This document shows, one piece after another, positions 24,096 to 35,386 of a stretch of DNA of 64,000 nucleotides (position 1 is its first letter; each line of letters begins with the position of its first letter). A model generated the notes under the pieces. That model was not told where the DNA came from. It ran no database searches and was given only the letters and a program-made list of their open reading frames with translations. A program made the translations under genes and the position numbers. This stretch comes from Acanthochlamys bracteata (taxonomy: Eukaryota > Streptophyta > Magnoliopsida > Pandanales > Velloziaceae): positions 3,291,001-3,355,000 of the forward strand of contig CM034126.1 of assembly GCA_019914995.1 (NCBI GenBank). The letters are read 5' to 3'.

Positions 24096-24398
24096 TTAGA
24101 GATGAGTAGATTGGAAGTCGATTCTACTCGTTCAGTTTGTTGTATCGCTTTAATATTTGCAAAAAACAAATGTCAACCTTGTTTGAAGGAAATAAAGCCT
24201 TCCTTCTGATTCTTACAGGCAAAACAGAAACATGAATTTTCATTTTCTTGAGACTTGACATGTTTAAATCCTTCAGAGTTATTACGAATCTATCGTGTAA
24301 AAGTTCAGATACAATTCGGAGATATTTCCAAACTCTAATTTAAGATGCAACACTACAGTTGCAAAGGACTAATCTAAATGTGTAAAATCAGTACTTCC

Positions 24399-27300
24399 CT
24401 ACTGGTATCTCAGGTTCTGGTATCTCTGTGAATCAGAAGGGTCAAAAACAGGAAGTTGCTGTTGCAACCGCCTACCTCTTTCAGCTGTTCCCTGCTGCTG
24501 ATTTAAATCAATTCCATCTCTTGAAACTACCGAAGCAGAACCATTCAAAATAGGACCACCATAGAATATGGACGGACCTGAATACAACATCTCTGCACGA
24601 CTTGCTACAGGAGTACCTCTGCCAAATGAATTCTGGGATGACATGAAACGTCCAGCTTCTTGATCCCAGTAAATACCCGACCTTGAGTTGTCTGTTGTGC
24701 TTGTGTTAGTCCTCCTTGCTGTTTCCGCAGGTTTAGCATTATCATTCCTGTTGTTGCTCCTTGCAGATAAAGGAGAATGACTAACCGATGTCTGGTACAT
24801 TGGGTTGAAATGTCTAGTGCTCGAATTCTGTTGCTGAGGTGGAGTTGGGGAAAGGGAACTGATGTTATTTAAAGGACTGCATATGCTGCTTGGTGTCTGG
24901 AGATTGGTGTCCATGCCTTCCCTGCTAGCTCGAGTTGGTGGGTACGGGCTTTTGAATGGTGAGGACTTGAAATTCCCTAGTCTTGGATCTCTTGAATAAG
25001 CACTTATGACACTGCTTTTCGTGCTTAAAGTCCCACTCGACAATCGATCAGAATCATAGTGGATTCGGGAACTGACTGGTCGTAGAACGGAAGATGAAGC
25101 CCTGGCCTTGGCTGCTGCCTCCTTTGCCTCGTTTTTGTCCAACTTCGCGAGTTTCAGAGCACTGATACGAACAGGGCGCTTCGGTTGTCTTCTTTCTCTT
25201 ATGGCTGGGTCATCAGGATCGACTGTTGAAGTTATGCGATCAGGACCAAGATGTGGAATGATCTCATCCTATCATAGAGAGGGAGGACAGAAGTATAAGC
25301 TCAAAAAGTATGAAGCATTTATTATGCCTTCCAATAACACTTAGCTTGCAAGACCTAGCATAGTGCACATGCTACACAATTTCTAAATGTTTCCCCAAGT
25401 CTTAAACATTTTAATTCAGTTCTTAAAACTAAACCAGAACCTCAATTTAGCAGATATTTATCTACATAATAAGTACCTGGTGGTCCAGAGATATTCGTGG
25501 AAGGGCACACAGTGAACCTCGGTAGTGCAAACCAAGCGGACTACCGCTTATTGCTGTGGTGGCTGTACTATTAGGTGAAGATGGAAGGCTCTGATGCTCT
25601 TCATGTAGAGATGGTTCACTTTGAGATCTCATTGCCACGACATACTCATATGTTGTGATGCCCTGCAAATTACCTACGATTTAACCAAGCATAGGAGAAT
25701 TGATTATCTAGTTAAGAGAACACTGCAAGGATTTACCTTTCTAATCAATAACATGTGGAAGAAAAAGAGCTCTCCCAAAGGTACAGAAGCAAGAAAAGAA
25801 AGAGTGGTCGCCACAGCCTGCCAAAAGTAAACACAAGAAAGATATAACAATGCGACATCATCCTTTTATACCAGTATAAACTTAACAATAACTGCAGCTT
25901 CTGAAACTACACTGCCATGCATAACAACAGCAATGTTCCAGAACAGCAGCAATTGGCATAACAACAGTCTCTAATCCAGAAGGATTGGAATTATTAACAT
26001 ATAAGAAATGGTTACTACTTCAAGAGAATACTAACCATGGTGAAATCCAGAGACATCTATTAATGGTTTTCTCATTTCACGGGAAAAGCATATCAGTAGT
26101 GTGATAGAATCTAAACAAGAACAGGTAAAATTCTCATTTTAGGTTAGCATATGAGACTCCCAAGGGCCTGGAGTATAAGTTATAGCAGACCTAAGCTAAA
26201 AATCATAAATTTCAGCACTTTGTGAGCATGGAAATATGGTTGATAAATTTTCTATTGATAAAAATTACTGAATGTTTGAAAGTGAAATGAAACATTGCTA
26301 CTGATTTTGTCCATGTTAGCCAAATCAGCAAACACAGGTTGGATGGCTACTCTTTGCATAAAAATCATTGATTCATCTAACGAGATTAGCATATCTAATA
26401 ACTATTATGAAGGTTACACACCCAAGAATGTTTTCAGAAAATAAAAGAAGCGGCTTAAGTGTTCACTTAAGCTGCAATGGACGGTGCTCCTGTTCAAATC
26501 TTTACAGTGTTCCTCAAATTTGAGCACCGGATTCTCAAATGCATCAGAAGTCTGACAGATGAACAGTCATTCAACTTCATAAGACAGGATTTTTAGTTGA
26601 ACTAATACATACCACAATTACAGCAAAAGTTATTCGTGAGAATCCATCCCCTAGCTTGTCAGTTATTTGCAATTCAGTAGTCTTTTTCTCAACAAAGCAC
26701 CGGACAAAGACTGCAATTCCAACTCCGCATTCCACAGCTAGCTAGAAAGAAGTTGTTTATTTTTAGCAAAAACAATTTATTAAAGAATAGCAAACATAGA
26801 ACAAAGACAGAGCAATAGTGAATGCCATCTTACTGACCCATGCTAGGCCCATTGCCATAAGGCACAGAAAGGTAACGTAATTTCTTCTCCCAATACAATT
26901 GTTCAGCCACTGATCCAAATAATCAAAAGAAAAGGTAAAGTCACAAAGAAATCATTAATATATTAGAGAAAGTAAAATTCATGTAGAAGAGGATTAGCGT
27001 ACACGACAATGATGATCAAATCCGTCCACACATTTGTCGCAACTTCTGCAATGTTTGCTCTGCTTGCCAACCTAAATACAAAAAAATTACTATTCTGATA
27101 TCAAAAACATATTCAAAACGCAACACAAGATGTTACATTTTTAATCACGGTTATGTTCCTGCCAAGATCAAATATGCAACATTTAGATTCTGAGAAGACA
27201 CTTGAAGGGCATTATGGCCAATAAGAAGAGAGGACAAACTTAAAAGTTCAATGCATCATACATGGAGGGATCCTCAAAAAAGTCAACACAGTAGAAAGTT

Positions 27301-29124
27301 AAATTTCTAAATGATGAAACATCTTGAGAAGATGATTGGATTCAGGATGAGGGTTACTGCAGATGTCCTTAATGCTATTCAAGACCAGAATGCAGCTTAA
27401 CTGTGTGTTGCGGCTAGAACAGTTACGCTAAATGAAATTGGTAGAGCGGACGTAGCTGTAGGGTGCACCTATACAGAGAAGATGTTACGGTGATAAAAAG
27501 AATTCAGCTCAATTGTTAATCATATGGGAAAAAGAGGCCGTTAAGTGATTAAAAAAATCTAGAAACAAAGTTGCAAAACTACTATGACTTGGAAAGTGAA
27601 AGACCAAAATAATTCCTCATCAATTTTTGGTGATCTCAATTGAAAGGCAGTAGAGTTATGCATAAACCTATACCTCTGCATTGCACAAGGTACAAAACAG
27701 TGCCTCATCACTGCTACCTTGTGGTTTAGTGATATCATCATAGTTGCGGCAATCTTCTTTTACCACAAAAGTGCAACAGAAACCAAAAATGATTGAGTTC
27801 AATTTTGAAACATGCTTAGTAGATCTATTTTCAGAGTTCAGCACAATCTTGTTAGGTCCCTCTGGAGCATCTTCTACACCTATGCAGAGCATCAAACGAC
27901 ATTCAGAACTAACGTAAAGAAATATGAAAACTATCGTATATGTCATAAGCTTCTTGGTTATTCACTAACCAGATCCATTTAAAGCTAATGCCTCATCATA
28001 GACTATCAAAATTCCAGGATCAGCAGGATCTATAGCTGTGCATCTGATGTAAAGAACAAAAACTGAAAGCGCCTGGAGGAAAGAGAGAGTACGTGACTGA
28101 TAGTATTTGGAAACTGCAGACACGAAAATGTTCATGCCAATCCCTCTCAGAAACAAGAAGTTGTATAACTTACCAAAAAAGTATAAACACCATATGCCAC
28201 ATATACATACACATCCTTCCCAAGAAAAGGTGCAAAGAAGGCATAGAATGCAATTGATAGCAGGAAAAACACAGTAATTGCCGCTACCTGTCATCCAAAC
28301 CCATCACAATATATAAGAGTTGTCTGAATGCAGACTTTACGGAACTATTTTTTTTTCAAATGAAAAGTAACTAGCTACTCGCAAAGGTAACTTCTCCAAC
28401 ATGAATTCAATTACAACAACGTTTGTAAAATACAAAGAGAAGTAGCGACAGGTAAACAAACTCCCATCACAAAAGTTAGGGTAAAGATTGAAACTAAAAT
28501 GAAGGAATAATAAATTCTTTAGAAGTAAAGAGACCAAAAAAAAAAATTTCTTATAAAAAAATCTATATCTAGGAACTGAAAGTAGGGACTTGCACAAAGA
28601 CAAGGAACAAGGTAGAGCGAAACTAAGACGAGGGAGAACCAAAAATTACAAGTCATGCTTGGCTGTTTGGCGTTCTAATTTTAAGATAATTTCTAAGAAA
28701 ACTATAATTTTCATTCACAAGAAAATTCCATCGGCCAAACACCTAAATTAGAACCTGATACTAAGAAGTTAAATGAACACAAACAATATTTCAGGAATTG
28801 AAATTGCACTTTGCAACAAACTAAAGTGAGGAACAAAATGAATGTCTATAGACAATTTCTGCCATTTGACTTATCCTCTAATTCAAGAAAGTGTACGAAA
28901 TGCAAAATAAACACTCTAATCACTCTAGTTCACAAGCACATTTTAGTTAAAAGTATATTTCTAGCAGAATACTGAACACTAATTTCCATATAGCATATAA
29001 ATCGCATCAGGATTTTTCAAACAAAAAAAAACAACAACAATTTAACAAAAACTTAAAACAAGAGTAATTTGGCGTTCACCTGGAACTTGTGAAACGGGAG
29101 TTGCCACCCATTACGCCGAGCCAT
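24399..29124 (-). CDS. PAT: DHHC protein S-acyltransferase (frameshifted)
   Basis: Ten exons: 29080-29124, 28174-28287, 27970-28072, 27674-27879, 27003-27071, 26838-26910, 26613-26741, 25737-25817, 25477-25662, 24399-25268. The start [15 protein letters not shown] and later [12 protein letters not shown] match the plant PAT19-PAT22 group. The catalytic zinc-finger domain reads [26 protein letters not shown] and [10 protein letters not shown], with Cys of DHHC as the acyl-carrying residue. Helices follow in exons 7 and 8, then [12 protein letters not shown] and a long Ser-rich tail. The enzyme would attach palmitate to cysteines of membrane proteins. Exon 6 is 73 nt where 72 are needed: one extra base in the run at 26879-26881 breaks the frame right after GRRN and gives a stop 17 codons into the next exon. 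Without it the protein would be 624 residues. All other exons are in frame. Confidence 0.9.
28664..28754. repeat. Small inverted-repeat element in acyltransferase intron 1
   Basis: TGTTTGGC at 28664 pairs with GCCAAACA at 28734-28741, and GTTCTAATTT at 28672 pairs with AAATTAGAAC at 28745-28754. The two pairs cross each other, so this is not a simple terminal repeat, but it looks like a degenerate MITE. Confidence 0.35.
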
Positions 29125-30280
29125 TCCAAGAGATCACAAAAGAACCCAAAATCCAACCGCATTACGCCATTCTCAGAACGAAAACCTAAAGAAAACCATC
29201 TCCAAAACAATCACTGATTCTACAGAAAATCAAAACCCCACCTGAAAACTCGTAAAACCAATCACTACCCAGAATCAAAACCCTTAAAATCAAGAGGTTT
29301 CACTCTTATAACGATCAAACTTGAGATTTTTGTATCCCGCCAAAGCAAAATGCTAAAAATGGTGACTTTTTCTTTTTTATTGTCCGTCTCTCTTTTATGT
29401 TTTCAGTTGTGGCCGCTTCAAACACAGGAGCGAAGAAGAAAACTGAACAAGGGTTTTCTTCTACTTTCATATTTACCACTTTAATAATTCCTTACTATAT
29501 TTTAACCATTGGTTTTTGTCACGTTACCCCTTCCCAATGATATTATTGTATTTCTTATCTCGGTTTCCGTATGTTGTTTTTCATTTAGGCGCTTGTATTT
29601 CTGTTTTAATAGTTTTAAACTCGCTGTAATTCTTGGTTTTTGGATCTCTTTGTTTTCCGAAGTTTTCTTTTCTTGGTCCGTGATTTGTGGCTGAGTCGAT
29701 GGTTACTACTAACACTGGTCTCATTTTTTTTTTTCAAAATTTTCTTTTCAATTTAGTTTTAGATTAAAATAAATATAATAATTTTATTTCATTTCTTTCT
29801 AGAAACTTCATTTAAATTTTTAAATTTTAAAATTACTTTCACTATTGAACTTACTTTTAATAATAATTAAACACAAAAATTGAATTTATTTTTAAATCTT
29901 ATTTTTTAAACATGAGTAACTCATTTTCAAAATTTTAATTTAGAGCAAAAAGATACGCACTAAGCGAAGGAAACTAGAAGAAACACATATATGTAGTATA
30001 CTTTTATTATTACAAATAAGTATTTTATGTCTTTAAAAACTAATATATTGTATAATTTCTATATTTATAAAAATAGTTTATTTTATTTTTTAAAAATTAA
30101 ATTTTTTATTTTAAAAAAATTATTTTATAAACACTTTCAAATATGTTAGTGAATTTAGTGTATATATATATGTATGTATAGCATCTATTTATGTGCTTTG
30201 TGCCTTCTCAATCTTTTGAATTATGTAGTTGTACATGCATTTATCAATTATCAATTGATCACCCCTTTTCTTTTTTCTGT

Positions 30281-30504
30281 TTTGAGTTAGGTCTCCTTTG
30301 ATTATTGTAAAGTGAATTTTTTTAAAAGTAAAATTTAGGTTAAACGGATTGAAGAAAATTTAGAATGATTTTTATATGGGGACCAATTTGCTGTCCGGAA
30401 CACGATTGTCGAATCAATCCGAATCCGATTCGAATCTGCCAATTATTATTTTGAATTAGGATTCGTTTGATTATCGTAAAATAATTTTTTTAAAAGTAAA
30501 ATTT
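30281..30504. repeat. Two imperfect direct copies of an AT-rich unit
   Basis: The units at about 30281-30337 and 30450-30504 share TTTGA-TTAGG, TTTGATTAT, and then TTTTTTTAAAAGTAAAATTTA. They look like two remnants of one dispersed non-coding repeat. Confidence 0.5.
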
Positions 30505-32354
30505 ACAAAATGATAATTCTAAAGAATAAGTTATATTTTATATTTAAATATATAGTATAGTACTAGAAAAATATTCAAATTTATTTTGATCATAAATTCC
30601 ATTGTCAATATTATAAATGTATAGTTACGTAAATAGAATTAATTTTATAACGTCTAATTTTTTAATATATTGTAGAATTTTAAAAGTTTTTAAAAATAAT
30701 GTAATATGATTTAAAGTTGAAAAAATGGAATTGGAAAGTAACCCCAAATACGGCTCGGTAATAGTAGTGATGATTGGAGAGATTTATGAAAACAAAGAAG
30801 GTGTTCAATGTTTGTCTTCTAATGATTGGTATAAGCAACTGATTTTTGGATTTTTTCCAACAAATAATTCAAAAGAAAGCAAACAATTTGAGTTTTTCTA
30901 GTAGGTTGTAACTTATTCTTTATAAGGAGAAGAAAAGGTTGTTGTTTTCTTTTACCAAATTTTAGTACAAGCAAACTTTTTTTTTTAATAATTTGATTCT
31001 GATATATATAATAGTTGCTTGTTAAAGCTTCTAATTCCCACTCCCTAAAGTTTTTAATTAGAATAAAAGAAACTGTTTTATACGGCGAAGCAATCATGCA
31101 TACAACTAGAATAATCTTAAGGGTTCCATAATCGATGTACCAGTAGTTAGAAAACATTTGTGAACCTAATTTTATTTTTATGGTTTCAAATAAAACGGGA
31201 TACTCCTTAAAAGCTAGCTGGCTTAATTAGTTTGGTTTTTCCAATGTTAACTGCTATTTCATCTTTTTCTTTTTTTAATTATTCTTTTTAGAAAAAATTC
31301 AAATATAGATTAATTATGAAGGAATATAAAAACTTTTTTTTTAAAGCATTCTCTTCTCAAAATTAGAAATAATCTATAAAGTTTTAATTTTTACTATTAC
31401 ATATGAAGAGTCAGAAAAATTTTATTACAATGGATCACAAATCAATATCAATTTTGATATTAGTTTTTTGTCATCTTAATTAAATAATCAGATAATTAAT
31501 TCGTGATTTGATTCAACTAAAATTTTATTAATATATATTTAAATCATAACTTTTCATATATATGATCATAATTTGAGAGTAAGTGCTTAAAAGTGTCTTA
31601 AAGAAATGATTCTATCTCTCATATATATTATATTATTTTTTAAAACAGAAAAGTTAATTTTGTTAAAAGAAAATTGTTAAATGAAAATAAAATGTTTAGA
31701 AATAAGAATTTGGCTACATATGATACATGCATATCAAAGGTTCCACCTTAGGTAGGTGGAATTACATAAATTTGTTTGTTACTACAAGCAAAGCAACGTT
31801 ACAAAAACATCTCCATTTTCGGATACTCTGTTATCTATACACGTGGTACGACTTCATTATATATAATCATGCACGTAATTAAGATAGACGCCTTCTATGA
31901 TTCTTCTTGTGATTATGCTCTGTTTTCTGTTAATCCAAATAATTCACATTTTTTCTTTAAGAAAGAAGTAATGTTTAGGATATTCTTACCAGGTCATTCA
32001 TACCCAGTTTAATAACTAGATTGCTTCGAATTTGTAGTTTACGTGAAGCAAAATTAGCTTTGAATATAATTCAACCTCAAATATTAGCTCAAAAAATAAG
32101 ATTATGTAAAGTTACAACATCTTCTGAATCAGTTTTGCTAACTGTTAAAATAATTATTTTGAAGGTCCAGCTTGTCGTTGTTGACAGCGGTTGTTGTTTT
32201 GGTTTTTAGAAGAGACGTTCCTTCATTGCGCCCGCCCGCCCATTCATTTCATTATTTTCTGGACAATAATAATGTCATTGATTATTTTCATTGAAAAATA
32301 AGTTCTTCAAGATTTTTCATCTCTCTCTAGATCTCTCTCTCTTCTCTTTCAGTC

Positions 32355-32360
32355 TATAAA
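32355..32360 (+). promoter_or_regulatory. Likely TATA box of the first PILS gene
   Basis: TATAAA in a TC-rich setting, about 220 bases before the inferred 5' UTR donor. The TC-rich flanks are typical of plant core promoters. Confidence 0.45.
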
Positions 32361-33250
32361 AATAACAAACAGACATTAATAAAGCTTTTAAATTTGTTAC
32401 CTCAATCATCAATCACCCGAGTGATTCTTCGAAAACCTTTTTTTTCTGTGATTATACGTTCATTAGTTTTCCTTTTCTCCGACGACGCTAGTTTGTTTTC
32501 TTGTCCTTCATTTGAGTTCTAAGAGTTGTTCTTCTCTTTTCAGTAATAAGAACCCGTAGAAGCTGCACTAGATTGAAGGTAAATTTCTATTTTTCTTTCC
32601 TTTAGCTTTGGTCGTTTTGCAGAACGAATCTCTGCATCCTGAGATTGAGACTGCATGAACATTTAATTACTCATTTGATTCTTTTCATTTTGAATATATA
32701 TATGTTTGTTTTGATCGAGATAGCTTTGAAATTCTCAGCCCTGCGTTGTTCCCATTCTGCAACAGAATATAATTTCTATATATGCAAAATCAAGATCTCT
32801 AATCTCTGTAATGCCAAAATATTTCTGTGTTCTTTTTCTTTGATTATTCAAGATCAATACAACCAAACTTTAGCTTCTTTATTCTGATATACTCAGAATA
32901 ACAAGCAATCTTTTTTTATTAGCAAAGGGAAACGAATTGCGCCTTTGATATCGTTACACATGTAGAGAAAATTTAATTACTTCTCTATCACTGAAATTAA
33001 TTCTGTTGCTACGCTGCTCGATGCATTTTGTACTCTCCTAATATTTGAATTCATTGGTGTCAAGTTGCGCCGACGCTCTTTTGTTCTTATCTGTGATCAT
33101 TTGCTCATATATGTAACTTCTGCAGAGCCATAGAACAACACAACCACAACAACAACAATAAGCAGCTCTGCAACCTGTGCAGTAGGCATTCAGAAATCGA
33201 ACAACCATTGCTGCTTTTAAGAATCAGAGAAAGGAATCAAAAGAGACAAG

Positions 33251-35386
33251 ATGAATATCTGGTCGTTGTTCGTCGTGGCATCAATGCCAATTGTTCAGGT
33301 CCTTCTTATAGCACTCCTCGGAGCGTTTCTTGCCAGTGGATATCTCAACATTCTGACACCCTCTGCTCTGAGAGATATGAACAAGGTACGGTTTCAGTTT
33401 GTCGTCTGAATCCTCTTTTCCTTAATGTGCAGTAACATTCTCAAGTTTTGCTGCTTGATTGCTTCACAGGTTGTGTACATGGCGTTCACTCCGTCACTGT
33501 TGTTCGTGAGCATTGCTAGAGCAGTCACACCCCAAAACATCGTCTCTTGGTATATATATGCTGGCCTCCGCTTGTCGTTCGTATTTTCATCCATATTGAT
33601 TTCGAAATTTTCTTTCTGTGGATCATAAGGTGGTTTATGCCAATAAACCTTATCATTTCATCCGTTGCGGGGGCATTCCTTGGATGGATCATAGTCAAGA
33701 TTTTGAAGCCACCAAGTTATCTGCGTGGCCTTGTGGTTTCATCCTGCTGTGCAAGTAAGTTATCAACATCGAGCTTTCCGTCCTTCAATGGCTTTCTCCT
33801 AAAAAATCCAACTTCTCAATGAATTTCTTTTTCCGAATGTAGCAAACTGGGGGAACATCATGTTGGTTCTTGTCCCTGCAATCTGTAATGAAAGAGAAAA
33901 TCCGTTTGGAGAATCTTCTACTTGCTCAACAAAAGCACTCAGTTATGCATCTCTTTCAGCAGCAGTAAGTTATCTTCTCACTCAACTTTCTGTTGAATAA
34001 TACGCTGCAAAAAAAAAAAAACAGCTTCAGAAATTTAGAACAAGAACACATAAACAAAAGTCAGATTATAATACAATGCACTATGGCCTTGTAAAATGCA
34101 GCTTGGAAGCTTTCTTGTGTGGACTTACGGTTACAGCTTGATGAAAAATGCTGGTGCTGAATACGAGAAATTCCGAAACCAAAACGAAGCATTGATAACG
34201 AAGGAAAACGGGAACTCAAGTGAAGGAAATCACGTCGCCTATCTGAATGGCAAAGAGAGTACCATCAATGGGGACGAAGAAAATCAAACTGTAAATATTG
34301 CTGAGTGAACTTTCAGAGAAATTCCGAATGCAAATTCTAAACTTTAATGTATTGAGTTGCTTTTTGTGATTTCAGACTGTTCCTTTACTATCTGGAGGTG
34401 ATTTCAAGAATGAAAAACACAAGAGCTTCTTGGTGAAGATCAAAGAAGCTTTTCTGCAGATACTGCAAGAGTTCCTGATGCCAGCAAATATTGGTGCGGT
34501 ATGTAAAACATGAAGAACAACGTAACAAAAAACTATTATCCCTTCTACAAGAGCTCTGAAATTGAAGTTGGCTGAATTACTGATAAGTTTGTGATGAATT
34601 TTCCATATCTCAGATAGTTGGTTTTGTTGTTGGATTGATACCATGGTTGAAGTCGCTGTTGATAGGATCTTCTGCTCCATTAGAAGTCATCGAGGATTCC
34701 ATCAAATTGCTCAGGTAAAATGTTCTGATGTGTCAAATAGTTCCTGAAAACATTTGAAAAAACTTAAACATTGCTATTCCATAATTTTACTCAACTCTGA
34801 CATTGCATTGGTTGCAATAACAGTGACGGAACAATCCCTGCCCTCACTCTTATCCTAGGAGGAAATCTCACTAAAGGTACACAGAACTTTTGCATATAAG
34901 AAAATCAGTATAAGTTGGCAAGAATTAACTAGGGATGAACAATTTCAGGGTTGAAGAAATCGTCACTGAACAAATGGGTGATGATATCATTGATCATTGC
35001 TAGATACGTAATACTTCCAGTGATTGGCATGGCTGTTGTGGTAGGAGCTGGTAAAGCAGGTTTCCTTCCAGCAAATGACAACTTGTACAAATACATTCTG
35101 TTGCTACAATTTTCCATGCCGCCAGCTATGAATATCGGTACGTACGCAAATAATTGCACTAAAATTCTTTATTTAAGAGAGATTACAAAATACATGCGTT
35201 GTGTGTGCAATATTTCTGAATTATACAATTTTTTTTTCAAATTATGGAATGAATTGTGTAGGTACAATGGCGCAGCTCTTTCATGTAGGACAGGAAGAAT
35301 GTTCAATGATATTCTTGTGGACTTACTTGGCTGCAGCACCGATGATCACAATTTGGTCGACCATTTACTTGTGGATATTGGAGTGA
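33251..35386 (+). CDS. PILS: PIN-LIKES (PILS) auxin transport facilitator, copy 1
   Basis: Ten exons: 33251-33385, 33470-33549, 33630-33754, 33843-33964, 34102-34290, 34376-34498, 34614-34714, 34824-34876, 34949-35137, 35262-35386. They sum to 1242 nt, or 413 residues, the usual PILS length. The membrane transport fold begins with SLFVVASMPIVQVLLIALLG and includes SWWFMPIN, KPPSYLRGLV, a hydrophilic central loop (about residues 190-255), LTLILGGNLTKGLKKSS, IIARYVILPVIGM, LLLQFSMPPAMNIGT and EECSMIFLWTYLAA. PILS proteins sit in the ER membrane and are thought to move auxin into the ER lumen. The exon 3-4 junction reads CCATNWGNIM where most PILS have AGNLGN, so one conserved loop has changed. 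Tandem partner of the gene at 38457. Confidence 0.95.

Larger units (their letters stand above)
29125..33250. other. AT-rich intergenic DNA and PILS promoter
   Basis: The acyltransferase promoter lies to about 29500. Very AT-rich DNA with repeat remnants fills 29700-31700. From about 32200 on there is promoter and leader for the first PILS gene: TATAAA at 32355-32360, a likely 5' UTR donor after 32578 (GATTGAAG|GTAAAT) and an acceptor ending at 33125 (CTTCTGCAG). ORFs at 30819-31157, 31776-32012 and 32645-32887 have no domain. Confidence 0.5.
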
